The translations under genes and the position numbers were made by a program. A stretch of DNA of 64,000 nt from Pseudonocardia sp. (GTDB lineage: Bacteria; Actinomycetota; Actinomycetes; Mycobacteriales; Pseudonocardiaceae), in contig NZ_JAJCYB010000016.1 in the NCBI RefSeq assembly GCF_029263155.1, positions 1-64,000 on the forward strand. The letters run 5' to 3'. Shown here piece by piece: positions 8,636 to 16,535 of the stretch (within the stretch, counting starts at the first letter, position 1; every line of letters begins with the position of its first letter). The notes beneath the pieces are model-generated. The model was not told the origin of the DNA. It ran no database searches and worked only from the letters and a program-made list of their open reading frames with translations.

Positions 8636-9289
8636 ATGGTCGCCCGCCCGCTGCGCCTCGTGCTCGTCGACGACCACGAGATGGTCCGGACCGGGCTCAA
8701 GGCGATGCTCGCGGGCCTGGACGTCCGGGTCGTGGGGGAGGCCGCCGACGCCGAGGGCGGCGTGCGGGCCGCGGTCGACCTCAACCCCGACATCGTCGTC
8801 ACCGACGTCCGGCTCGGCCGGCACAGCGGCCTGGACCTGTGTCGCACGCTGCTCGCCCGCGACGCGGCGCGACGGATCGTGATGCTCACCGTGTACGACG
8901 ACGAGCAGTACCTGTTCCAGGCCCTGCGCGCCGGGGCCCGTGGCTACCTGCTCAAGCAGATCGACGGCGAGGAGCTCGTCCGCCAGCTCCACCGGGTCCA
9001 GGACGGTGAGATCGCGGTGGACGCCACGCTGGCGGGCCGCGTGGCCGCGTCCGCCGCCCGCATCGACGCGGGCGAGTTCTGGCCCGGTGCCCGCCTCGGC
9101 CTCACCCAGCGCGAGAGCGAGGTGCTCGGACTGATCGTCGCCGGGCTGTCCAACGGGGCGATCGCCGGGCGCCTGATCGTGGGGGAGGAGACCGTCAAGA
9201 GCCACGTCCGCGCCGTCTACCGCAAGCTGGAGGTGCCCGACCGGGCCGGAGCGGTGGCGGTGGCGCTGCGGGAGGGCCTGTTCCGCTGA
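8636..9289 (+). CDS. NarL/LuxR-family response regulator
   Basis: A 217-residue two-component regulator. The receiver domain begins LVLVDDHEMVRTGLKAML, with the phospho-acceptor Asp57 in DIVVTDVRLG and the conserved Lys in YLLKQID. The LuxR-type helix-turn-helix (LTQRESEVLGLIVAGLSNGAIAGRLIVGEETVKSHVRAVYRKL) is at the C-terminus. No kinase is adjacent; the GAF-containing HisKA_3 kinase at 37812-39026 is the only one in the window from the class that pairs with NarL regulators. The gene probably has a leaderless transcript. Its position between tkt and the aldolase gene suggests control of the island, which is an inference. Confidence 0.87.
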   Translation: MVARPLRLVLVDDHEMVRTGLKAMLAGLDVRVVGEAADAEGGVRAAVDLNPDIVVTDVRLGRHSGLDLCRTLLARDAARRIVMLTVYDDEQYLFQALRAGARGYLLKQIDGEELVRQLHRVQDGEIAVDATLAGRVAASAARIDAGEFWPGARLGLTQRESEVLGLIVAGLSNGAIAGRLIVGEETVKSHVRAVYRKLEVPDRAGAVAVALREGLFR

Positions 9290-9300
9290 CCCCGCGGGAG

Positions 9301-10329
9301 CTACGCGGTCTGCAGCGGCGCTCCCGATCCGCGCAGCACCGCGGCGTTGCGCCGGACGAGGCGGGCCAGCGTCGCCTGGGCGGCGGCCACCCGGTCCGGG
9401 GCGCCCCGCCACTCCAGCAGCGCCGGGCTCACCAGTGCCCGGCCGAAGGAGAACGTCAGCGGCCACGGCGTGTCGATCTCCTGCATCGCGGCGAGGTGCG
9501 CGGTGGCCGTCTCCGGGGCCTGGCCGCCGGACAGGAACGCGACACCGGCGAGCCCGTCGGGCAGCACGGCGCCCAGCACGTCCACCGTCGCCCGGGCGAC
9601 CGCCGCCGGGGGGCACCGCTGCGGGGACCCGTCCCCGGGCACCACCATGTTCGGCTTGAGGACGGTGCCGCGCAGGTCGACGCGCGCGTCGCGCAGGGCG
9701 TCGAACAGGGCGGTCAGCGCGTCGGTCGTGGCGCTCGCGCACCGCGAGAGCGGGTGCGCGCCGTCCATGAGCACCTCCGGCTCGACCACCGGGACGATGC
9801 CCGCGGCCTGGCAGGCGCTCGCGTAGCGGGCGAGGGCGTGGGCGTTCGCCGCGAGCGCCCACGGGCTCGGGGTGGCCTCCCCGATCCGGATGACCGCGCG
9901 CCACTTGGCGAAGCGCGCCCCCAGCTCCGCGTACTCGGCGAGGCGGGCCGGCAGCCCGTCGAGCCCCTCGGTGACCAGCTCGCCCGCGGTACCGGGCAGG
10001 TGCGTCGTCCCGGTGTCCACCTTGATCCCCGGGAGCAGGCCCAGGTCGCGCAGCGCCCGCGGGAACGGCCGGCCGTCCGCGAGCCGCTGGCGCAGCGTCT
10101 CGTCGCACAGGATGACGCCGCTGACCCCCTCGTGCAGGTCCGGCGTGGTGACGAGCAGCTCGCGGTAGTCCCGGCGGCCGGTCCCGGTCGGCGTGACACC
10201 GGCCTTCTCCAGCCGGGCCGACATCGTGGCGATGCTCTCGTCCGCCGCGAGGATCCCGCGGCGGTCAGCGACCAGCTCGCGGGCGGTGGCGTGCAGCGCG
10301 GCGGTCGTGGCGTCGGGCGCGATCGGCAT
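9301..10329 (-). CDS. fba: Class I fructose-bisphosphate aldolase
   Basis: A 342-residue Schiff-base aldolase that interconverts fructose 1,6-bisphosphate (or sedoheptulose bisphosphate) and triose phosphates. The Schiff-base lysine is Lys225 in GTVLKPNMV. The family segments ILAADESIATM, GVILCDETL, PVVEPEVLMDG and FLSGGQ are intact. Class I aldolases are the less common type in actinobacteria, so its presence beside transketolase and the Calvin genes supports a dedicated role in carbon fixation. ATG 10329 has GGAGGG upstream. It is convergent with the response regulator gene, with 11 bases between stops. Confidence 0.93.
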   Translation of the reverse strand: MPIAPDATTAALHATARELVADRRGILAADESIATMSARLEKAGVTPTGTGRRDYRELLVTTPDLHEGVSGVILCDETLRQRLADGRPFPRALRDLGLLPGIKVDTGTTHLPGTAGELVTEGLDGLPARLAEYAELGARFAKWRAVIRIGEATPSPWALAANAHALARYASACQAAGIVPVVEPEVLMDGAHPLSRCASATTDALTALFDALRDARVDLRGTVLKPNMVVPGDGSPQRCPPAAVARATVDVLGAVLPDGLAGVAFLSGGQAPETATAHLAAMQEIDTPWPLTFSFGRALVSPALLEWRGAPDRVAAAQATLARLVRRNAAVLRGSGAPLQTA

Positions 10330-10456
10330 GCGGGTCCCTCCGGTGTCCCTCCCGGCCGGGTGCCGGGCTCGTCGGCGACGCTACGAACGCGCGGGCGCGC
10401 TGCCGTCCCCCCGGCGGAGGACGTGCACGGGGAGGCCGGCCCGTCGGGCGACGGGA

Positions 10457-10498
10457 GGGGCCCCGGGCCGGCCACGGGGGAGGCCGGGCCCGGGGCCC
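10457..10498 (-). terminator. Long GC-rich hairpin
   Basis: GGGGCCCCGGGCCGGCC (10457-10473) pairs with the segment 10481-10498 across a 7-base loop with one bulge. It lies 17 bases beyond the stop of the minus-strand MBL/rhodanese gene at 10515, the right place for its terminator. Confidence 0.6.
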
Positions 10499-10514
10499 CG
10501 GTCGGGTTGACGCG

Positions 10515-11860
10515 TCAGGCCGCGTCGGCCTCGGCGCGCGCAACGACGTCGGGCACGCCGACCTCGTCGAGCACCACGGCCCGGTATCCGGCGTCGGCCA
10601 GCACGCCGGCCGCGATGCTCGCGCGCCGTCCGGTGCGGCAGGCGACGAGCACGGGCCGGTCGCGGTCCAGCTCGGCGGGTATCCCGTCGGTGAGCAGGTC
10701 CGGGAGGAATCGGCGGACGGATCCGTCGATGCTCGCGTCCGCCCACTCCGACGGCATCCGCACGTCGAGCACCTGGGCGTCCGGCTCGGCCATCAGCTCG
10801 CGGAACCGGTCGATGCCCACCAGCTCGAACCCGACGCCGGCCCGGTCGGCCGGGAGGCCGCGGACGACCCCGACGACGGTGTCCACGCCGATCTGGGCGA
10901 GCTGGGTGAGCGGCTCGGTGACGTCCTGGTCGGCATCGGCGACGAACACGATCGGTGAGCTCCGCGGGACCAGCCAGCCGGCCCAGCTGCCGAAGTCGGT
11001 GGTGACCTCGATCGCCAGCGACCCGGCAGGATCCCGGCCGCCTGCTCGGCGCGCGGGCGGACGTCCACCACCTGCGTGCCCTCGGGCTGGGTGGCGATGT
11101 CGTCGACCGAGAGCTCCGGGAGGTCGCCGTCGGGCATCGCGGGCACACCCAGGACGTTGGCCGGGCCCATGAACCTGTAGAACGCGGGGATCGGCATCGC
11201 CGATCCGAGCAGCTGGTCGACGAACTGCTCGGCCGTCGGGATCGCCAGGAGCGGGTTCTCCCTGCGCTCCTGGCCGATCGTGGAGGTGAGGCGGCCCGCG
11301 CCGGACGCCGTGCAGAACGACCCCTGGCCGTGGGTGGGGTACAGCCCCAGGGAGTCGGGGAGCCCGGCGAGCCGGTGCAGCGACTGGTGCTGCAGCGTCG
11401 CCATCGTGCGGGCGCGCTCGGGACCCAGCAGGTCGGGCCGCCCGGCGGAGGCGACCAGCAGGCTGCCCCCGGAGAACAGTGCGGCCGGCTCGCCGTCGAC
11501 CAGCACCAGGTAGCTGGTGTGCTCCGGAGTGTGGCCGGGGGTGTGGATCGGCCGGATCGTCAGCGCGCCGCCAGGGATGTCCTCGAGGTGGAACGCGGGC
11601 GTGCTCGGGTACGCGGGCGCCGCCGCGGCGGGCAGGACCAGCTGTGCGCCGGTCGTGTTCGCGGCCTGCTCGGCGCCCGAGACGTAGTCGTTGTGCAGGT
11701 GGGTGTCCAGGACGAAGCGGAGCTGCACATCCTGCTCGGCCGCCGCGTCGAGGAAGCGGTCGATGTCGCGTTGCGGGTCGACGAGCACCCCCTGCCCCTC
11801 GTGCACGAGCAGGTAGGTCTGGTCACCGAGGCCGGCGGTGCGGAACGTGAGGACGTCCAT
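10515..11860 (-). pseudogene. MBL-fold/rhodanese protein (persulfide dioxygenase-like), frameshifted
   Basis: About 448 residues of a metallo-beta-lactamase domain followed by two rhodanese-like domains. The first frame starts at ATG 11860 (MDVLTFRTAGLGDQTYLLV) and runs through THLHNDYVSGA (His54, His56, Asp58), HTPGHT (His106, His110) and GRPDLLG. Near 11021-11026 the frame breaks, as if one G were missing from CTGCCGGG(G)TCG. The protein resumes in another frame (FVADADQDVTEPL) and ends with a rhodanese bearing Cys in VACRTGRRAS. The metal-binding Asp expected in a GDT motif is replaced by SGGS (residues 130-133), so the MBL site may lack a ligand even if the frame is intact. The gene is divergent from a rhodanese gene over a region containing a CstR-type operator. 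Confidence 0.8.
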
Positions 11861-12012
11861 GTCCTCTCCTCTCTGGTCCGTGACGATGCCCACGAGTGTG
11901 TACGGATGGCCGGACATTGACAAGCGACCGCGCAGACCTGCGCATCGAGGCCCGGACGCCGGGAAGGGGCCCCCGCGGGCCGGGAGACCCGGACGAGCCA
12001 GTCCTCGCTTGA

Positions 12013-12022
12013 TGTCCGTACA
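12013..12022. promoter_or_regulatory. TGTCCGTACA motif
   Basis: One of five near-identical 10-base sites found in intergenic DNA of the island. It lies between the divergent MBL/rhodanese and rhodanese genes, about 150 bases from each start. Confidence 0.5.
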
Positions 12023-12091
12023 ATTTCTCGTGGTTCCGTCGCGGCTGTCCGGTACGTCCCGCCCGCGCGGCGACCGGCGCCTCGCGTAGGA

Positions 12092-12105
12092 TACCCCTTG
12101 GGGTA
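12092..12105. promoter_or_regulatory. CstR/CsoR-type operator before rhodanese gene
   Basis: TACCCCTTGGGGTA, flanked by A and C, is the classic CsoR/CstR palindrome. It lies 62 bases upstream of the rhodanese start at 12167. Confidence 0.78.
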
Positions 12106-12166
12106 CCCACATCGGGCGATGTGCAGCCTGCGCATCCGCCCTCCGTGACCACGAATCGGAGCACGC

Positions 12167-12754
12167 ATGACCGTCAGCACGCCGACCGCGGCACCGGGCA
12201 CGATCGACGTCGCCACGCTGCAGGCCGAACTCTCCACCAACCCGGACACGCTGCTCGTCGACGTCCGCACGCCCGGCGAGTTCCAGGGGGCCTCGATCGA
12301 GGGCGCGGTGAACCTGCCGCTGTCCCAGGTCGACGCGCACCTGCGCCGGATCGTCCGCGACGCGGGCGGGCGGATGGTGCTCGTCTGCCAGTCCGGGACC
12401 CGTGCGGAGCAGGCCGCCACGACGCTCGCCGGGGCCGGGCTCTCCGACGTCGCCGTCCTCGACGGTGGGATGAACTCCTGGGTGGCCGCCGGTGCGCCGG
12501 TCCGCCGCGAGGAGCAGGCGAAGTGGGCGCTGGAGCGGCAGGTCCGGCTCGTCGCGGGCGGGATCGTCGCCTCGTCGATCGCGGGGAGCGTGTGGTTCCC
12601 GAAGCTGCGCTTCCTGGCCGGCGGCATCGGGGCCGGGCTGGTCTTCGCCGCGGTGAGCAACTCCTGCGCGATGGGCAGCATGTTGATGAAGCTGCCCTAC
12701 AACCAGGGGGCCGCCGCCGACGTCGAGAAGGCCATCGAGCGGCTGCGCGGCTGA
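12167..12754 (+). CDS. Rhodanese with C-terminal membrane segment (DUF2892-like)
   Basis: A 195-residue protein with one rhodanese domain (about residues 12-112) and a hydrophobic C-terminal region resembling DUF2892. The catalytic loop is VCQSGTRA with Cys74, which would carry a persulfide during sulfur transfer. The C-terminal half (LVAGGIVASSIAGSVW, FLAGGIGAGLVFAAVSNSC) should anchor the protein in the membrane with its active site in the cytoplasm. The downstream Cys in SNSCAMGSML is a second candidate sulfur carrier. The CstR-type operator upstream implies induction by reactive sulfur. ATG 12167 is preceded by GGAGCACGC. Confidence 0.85.
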   Translation: MTVSTPTAAPGTIDVATLQAELSTNPDTLLVDVRTPGEFQGASIEGAVNLPLSQVDAHLRRIVRDAGGRMVLVCQSGTRAEQAATTLAGAGLSDVAVLDGGMNSWVAAGAPVRREEQAKWALERQVRLVAGGIVASSIAGSVWFPKLRFLAGGIGAGLVFAAVSNSCAMGSMLMKLPYNQGAAADVEKAIERLRG

Positions 12755-12758
12755 GTCT

Positions 12759-12781
12759 CCCGCCGCGGCTACCTCGGCGGG
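12759..12781 (+). terminator. Hairpin after rhodanese gene
   Basis: CCCGCCG (12759-12765) pairs with CGGCGGG (12775-12781) over a 9-base loop, four bases after the rhodanese stop. The next gene, cbbY, appears to have its own promoter. Confidence 0.45.
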
Positions 12782-12821
12782 GGGATCCGGTCGCGGTACG
12801 ACCGGGCCTACCGTCGGGGCC

Positions 12822-13535
12822 GTGCTCACCGCGGTGCTGTTCGACGTCGACGGGACGCTGGCCGACACCGAGCGCGACGGGCACCGGCCCGCGTTCAACC
12901 GAGCCTTCGCCGAGCACGGGCTCGCCGACCGGTGGGACGTCGAGGACTACGGCCGCCTGCTGTCGGTGACCGGCGGGCAACGGCGCATCGAGAGGTTCCT
13001 CGCCGAGCGCGGCCACCCCGACCCGGCGGGTCTGGCCCGGGCGCTGCACCGGGCGAAGACCGAGCACTTCGTGGAGTGGGTCCGCTCGGGGCCGGTGCGG
13101 TGCCGGCCCGGGGTGGACGTCCTGCTCGCCGACCTCCGCGCGGCGGGCCTGCGGCTCGGCGTCGTCACCACCGGACGACGGGCGTGGGTGGCGCCGCTGC
13201 TGGACCGGTTGTTCGGGCCCGCCGCGTTCGAGACCGTCGTGACCGGCGACGACGTCGAGCGGCTCAAGCCCGCCCCCGACGCCTACCTGCTCGCCCTGCG
13301 ACGGCTCGGGCTCGACGCCGCGGCCGCCGTCGCCGTCGAGGACTCCCCGCCCGGCCTGGCCGCGGCCCGGGCCGCCGGCCTGCCCGGCGTGGTCGTCACG
13401 AACGGGTACACGGCCGGCGCCGGTTTCCCCGGGGCCGCGGCCGTCCTGGAGTCCTTCGACGGCCTCGACGCGGCGGGCCTGCGGCGAGCCGCGCACGCAC
13501 CGGCCACCCGCGCACGTCCCGACATGCGCGGATGA
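12822..13535 (+). CDS. cbbY: HAD-family phosphatase, CbbY type
   Basis: A 237-residue haloacid dehalogenase-like phosphatase. The nucleophile motif FDVDGTLADTE has Asp8 and Asp10, followed by the CbbY-like cap GHRPAFNRAFAEHGL. Motif II is VVTTGRR, motif III includes RLKPAPDAYLLAL, and motif IV is VEDSPPGLAAARAAG. CbbY proteins remove misfire products of RuBisCO such as xylulose 1,5-bisphosphate, which fits the RuBisCO operon in the same island. The GTG start has no Shine-Dalgarno sequence, but TACCGT (12809-12814) ends 7 bases upstream, so a leaderless transcript is likely. A phosphoglycolate phosphatase or beta-phosphoglucomutase role is the main alternative. Confidence 0.82.
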   Translation: MLTAVLFDVDGTLADTERDGHRPAFNRAFAEHGLADRWDVEDYGRLLSVTGGQRRIERFLAERGHPDPAGLARALHRAKTEHFVEWVRSGPVRCRPGVDVLLADLRAAGLRLGVVTTGRRAWVAPLLDRLFGPAAFETVVTGDDVERLKPAPDAYLLALRRLGLDAAAAVAVEDSPPGLAAARAAGLPGVVVTNGYTAGAGFPGAAAVLESFDGLDAAGLRRAAHAPATRARPDMRG

Positions 13536-13567
13536 CCCGAAGGTGCGCGGATCGGGCGCGGCGTGGC

Positions 13568-14971
13568 TCAGGCGGGGGCGACCCGCACGACCGGTCGGGA
13601 GCCGTCGTCCCACGCCCCGAACCCGCCGATCAGGTCGGACACGTCGGCGAACCCGCGCGCCCGCAGCGCGGACGCCGCGATCGAGGACCGGTAGCCGCCC
13701 GCGCAGAACACGATCGTGGGCTTCGCCGGGTCGAACTGCGACACCCGCGCGACGAGCTCGGGCAGCGGGACGAGGTCCGCGCCCGGGACGGTGCCGCTGA
13801 CCCGCACCTCGCCCGGGCCGCGCACGTCGATGACCTGCACGTCGGTGGGGGCGGCGGTGACCTGCGCGGCGGTCAGCCGGCTGCCTGGGGTGAGGTGTTC
13901 CGCGGCGACGCCGGCCGCGCCACCCGCGAGGTGTCCCACGACGCGGTCGAACCCGATGCGGGCCAGCCGGTTGCGCGCCTCGGTCTCCGTGCCCGGGTCG
14001 GCGACCAGCACGATGTCGTCGCCCGCGCCCAGTACCTGTCCGGTCATCTCCGCGAACCGCCCGCCGAGGCCGACGTTGACCGAGCCGCGCAGGTGCCCGG
14101 TCGCGAAGTCCTGGGGGTCGCGGGTGTCGAGCAGCACGGCTCCGGCGGCCTGGGCGGCGAGCGCCTCGGCGGCCGACAGCGCGGGCACCGGCTGCGTCTC
14201 GTCGAGGGTGGGGCGTTGCTGGCGGTTGCGGACCGAGGCGTACGCGAAGTAGGCGGGCGCGGTGCTCTGGCCCTCGCAGACCGCGGCGACGAAGTCGTCC
14301 TCGGCCATCGGGGCCAGCGCGTAGTTGGTGCGGCGCTGCTCGCCGACGGTGCTGGTGGTCTCGGTCGAGAGGTTCTTTCCGCACGCCGACCCCGCGCCGT
14401 GCGCCGGGTAGACCCCGGTGGCGTCGGGCAGGGTGAGCAGCTGCTCGCGGGTGGAGCGGAACAGCGCCCGGGCCAGCTCCTCGGACGACCAGCCGTTCGC
14501 GCCGAGCAGGTCGGGCCGGCCCACGTCGCCGATGAACAGGGTGTCCCCGGTCAGCACCCCGAACGGGACCTCGTCGCCCGCCGCCGCCCGCACCACGATG
14601 CAGATCGACTCCGGGGTGTGGCCGGGCGTGTGCCGGATCTCCAGCTCGACCTCGCCGAGCGAGATGCGCTCGCCGTCGCCGAGCCGGTCGATCTCGAACT
14701 CGACCTGTGCCCCGGACCCGTAGGCGATCCGCGCCCCGGTGGCCGCGGCCAGCTCCAGGTGGCCGGACAGGAAGTCGGCGTGCACGTGGGTCTCCAGGAC
14801 CTGCTCGATGCGCAGGCCCTCGGTCTGCGCGTCGGCCAGGTACTCGCTGACGTCGCGTTGCGGGTCGACCACGACGGCCCGGCCGCTGCTCCGGTCGCCG
14901 ATCAGGTAGGAGGCCTGTGAGAGGCAGCCGAGGTAGTACTGCTTGAAGGCCAGTGCGCCCGTGCCGTCCAT
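13568..14971 (-). CDS. MBL-fold/double rhodanese protein, probable persulfide dioxygenase
   Basis: A 467-residue protein with an N-terminal metallo-beta-lactamase domain and two rhodanese domains. The iron-type site is complete: ETHVHADFLSGH (His62, His64, Asp66), HTPGHT (His114, His118) and TGDTLFIGDVGRPDLLG (Asp143). The second rhodanese carries the active Cys423 in FCAGGYRSS, while the first (about residues 275-345) lacks an obvious active Cys. The architecture is that of CstB and related enzymes, which oxidise glutathione-, CoA- or low-molecular-weight persulfide to sulfite and thiosulfate. ATG 14971 has GGAGG upstream; an upstream GTG/ATG frame to 15016 is possible but less well supported. 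A one-mismatch TGTCCGTACA-like site lies upstream. Confidence 0.87.
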   Translation of the reverse strand: MDGTGALAFKQYYLGCLSQASYLIGDRSSGRAVVVDPQRDVSEYLADAQTEGLRIEQVLETHVHADFLSGHLELAAATGARIAYGSGAQVEFEIDRLGDGERISLGEVELEIRHTPGHTPESICIVVRAAAGDEVPFGVLTGDTLFIGDVGRPDLLGANGWSSEELARALFRSTREQLLTLPDATGVYPAHGAGSACGKNLSTETTSTVGEQRRTNYALAPMAEDDFVAAVCEGQSTAPAYFAYASVRNRQQRPTLDETQPVPALSAAEALAAQAAGAVLLDTRDPQDFATGHLRGSVNVGLGGRFAEMTGQVLGAGDDIVLVADPGTETEARNRLARIGFDRVVGHLAGGAAGVAAEHLTPGSRLTAAQVTAAPTDVQVIDVRGPGEVRVSGTVPGADLVPLPELVARVSQFDPAKPTIVFCAGGYRSSIAASALRARGFADVSDLIGGFGAWDDGSRPVVRVAPA

Positions 14972-15005
14972 GTGGGTCCTCCATGCTGCGGCAGTCTGCT
15001 CACTT

Positions 15006-15015
15006 TGACCGTACA
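15006..15015. promoter_or_regulatory. TGACCGTACA, variant of the island motif
   Basis: It differs at one base from TGTCCGTACA and sits about 35-44 bases upstream of the MBL/rhodanese start at 14971, a normal position for a promoter-overlapping operator. Confidence 0.4.
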
Positions 15016-15156
15016 TCTGCGCCGCGGCCCGGTCGAGGGCTGACGCGGCCGGACCGACCGATGAGTTCGGTCGGACGCGCGGGTCGGTACCCGTGACGGC
15101 ACATCGCCGTCACGGGGTCGCCGCCGCGTGCGGCTCCGGGGGACAGGGGGTGAGCC

Positions 15157-15258
15157 GTGGTGGAGCAGATGGTGGCGGTGGGCGGGGTCGAGCTGTGCGT
15201 CGAGACGTTCGGGCGACCGGCCGATCCGGCGGTGCTGCTGATCGCGGGCGCACCGACG
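15157..15258 (+). pseudogene. Truncated 5' end of an alpha/beta hydrolase
   Basis: A GTG start preceded by GGGGGTGAG-like sequence opens a frame MVEQMVAVGGVELCVETFG followed by RPADPAVLLIAGAP. This is the typical N-terminus of an alpha/beta hydrolase: first strands and the start of the oxyanion region. After about 34 residues the similarity stops at the very end of the moeA gene on the opposite strand, and the rest of the hydrolase is missing. The fragment looks like a scar of a deletion or insertion joining two originally separate segments. It is too short for certainty. Confidence 0.55.
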
Positions 15259-15267
15259 TGGCTCCGC

Positions 15268-16530
15268 TCAGCCGGTCCCCACCCGGTCCGCGGCGGGAGC
15301 GCCGGGCAGCCGCTCGACGGTCACCGTGGCCCCGGCCGGGTGTCCGGTCGCACCGGCGGGGACCCGCAGGACGCCGTCGGCGCGGGCCAGCCTGCTCAGC
15401 GCCCCGGCCCCGCGCCCGCTCGGCACGGCGGTGAGCGTGCCGTCGCGGTCCTCCAGGCGGACCAGTACGCTCTCCTCGACGTGCCCGGGGGAGTCGACCG
15501 CGGTGCCGAGCACCGCGGTGACCCGGTCCACCGGGCGCGGCGCGCCTCCGGTGAGCGCAGCGATCATCGGGGCGGCGAAGGTGTCGAACACGTGCGCCGC
15601 CGAGACCGGGTAGCCCGGCACGCCGACGACCGGCACCGGGACGGTGTCCTCGAGCACCCCCAGCACGACGGGGTGGCCCGGCCGCATCGCGACCCCGTGC
15701 ACCGCCACCTTGCCCAGGGTGGCGAGGACACCCGCGGTGTGGTCGTCGCGCCCGGCGCTCGATCCGGCGATGACCAGCACCAGGTCGGCCCCGTCGGCCG
15801 CCGCACCGACCGCGGTGGCCAGCAGCGCGGGGTCGTCGGGGACGACGGGCAGCACCCGGGTCGCGCAGCCCGCCTCCTGGGCCATCCCGGCGAGCATCAG
15901 GGAGTTCGTGTCGACGATGCCGCCGGGCCCCAGACCACCGGGTTCCAGCGCGCTGCCCACCGGCCGGATCTCGTCGCCGGTGGGCAGGACCGCCACGACC
16001 GGGCGTCGCACCACCGGCAGGTCACGGTGTCCGGCGGCGGCGACCATCGCCGCGTCGACCGGGCGGACGCGGTGCCCGGCAGGGAGCAGCCGCTCCCCGG
16101 CGACGACGTCCTCGCCGATCGGGCGCACGTGCCGCCCCGGCGGCGCGGGCGCGACGATCTCCACCGTGCCGTCCGGGACCCGGCGGACGTGCTCGCGCAT
16201 GATGACCGCGTCACGGCCGGCCGGCAGCGGGTCACCGGTGTCGACGACGTCCCAGGAGCCGGGGGGCAACCGAACCGGGCGGTCCTGCGAGGCGTCCACG
16301 GTGTCCGCGGAGCGCACCGCGACGCCGTCCATCGCCGCGCGCTCCTGTGCGGGGGAGGACCACAGGGCGTGCACGTCCGCTGCCGTGGTGCGCCCGGCGG
16401 CGGCGTCGAGCGGGACCCGCTCGACCGGCCGTCGCGGAGCCCACCCGGCCTCGGCACAGCACGCGAGCCAGGTGCGGTGGGCCTCGCCGACCGGGCCGGC
16501 CGGGGTCGGCGCGAACCGGGCGGTGGACAC
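15268..16530 (-). CDS. moeA: MoeA-family molybdopterin molybdenumtransferase
   Basis: A 420-residue MoeA-like protein that would insert molybdenum into molybdopterin-AMP in the cytoplasm. Recognisable blocks are AMDGVAVRSADT, VVDTGDPLPAGRDAVI, PTGDEIRPVG, DTNSLMLAGM and the loop GSSAGRDDHTAGVLATLG, followed by MRPGHPVVLGVLED and GVPGYPVSA. It follows mrp on the same strand with a 5-base gap, and the GTG start at 16530 is probably translationally coupled. Its position in the SoeA operon suggests that it matures the molybdoenzyme. It is shorter in the catalytic GGxSxG loop than housekeeping MoeA, so a specialised paralogue is likely. Confidence 0.85.
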   Translation of the reverse strand: MSTARFAPTPAGPVGEAHRTWLACCAEAGWAPRRPVERVPLDAAAGRTTAADVHALWSSPAQERAAMDGVAVRSADTVDASQDRPVRLPPGSWDVVDTGDPLPAGRDAVIMREHVRRVPDGTVEIVAPAPPGRHVRPIGEDVVAGERLLPAGHRVRPVDAAMVAAAGHRDLPVVRRPVVAVLPTGDEIRPVGSALEPGGLGPGGIVDTNSLMLAGMAQEAGCATRVLPVVPDDPALLATAVGAAADGADLVLVIAGSSAGRDDHTAGVLATLGKVAVHGVAMRPGHPVVLGVLEDTVPVPVVGVPGYPVSAAHVFDTFAAPMIAALTGGAPRPVDRVTAVLGTAVDSPGHVEESVLVRLEDRDGTLTAVPSGRGAGALSRLARADGVLRVPAGATGHPAGATVTVERLPGAPAADRVGTG

Positions 16531-16535
16531 GTCGC

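Larger units (their letters stand above)
11861..12166. other. Divergent regulatory region between two sulfur genes
   Basis: This 306-base gap separates the divergent MBL/rhodanese and rhodanese genes. It contains a CstR-type operator (12092-12105), a TGTCCGTACA motif (12013-12022) and, near 11900-11918, a looser pair of half-sites (TGTACGGAT and CGGACATTG). No coding frame with a ribosome binding site is apparent. Confidence 0.6.

Noticed and set aside
9496-11172. Long plus-strand frame antisense to the aldolase gene
   Set aside because: It has no ribosome binding site and reads through low-complexity Arg/Gly/Pro sequence; the minus-strand aldolase is clear.
10793-12898. One 701-codon minus-strand frame covering two genes
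   Set aside because: Its N-terminal 346 residues are antisense to the rhodanese gene and do not resemble any protein; the real start is ATG 11860.
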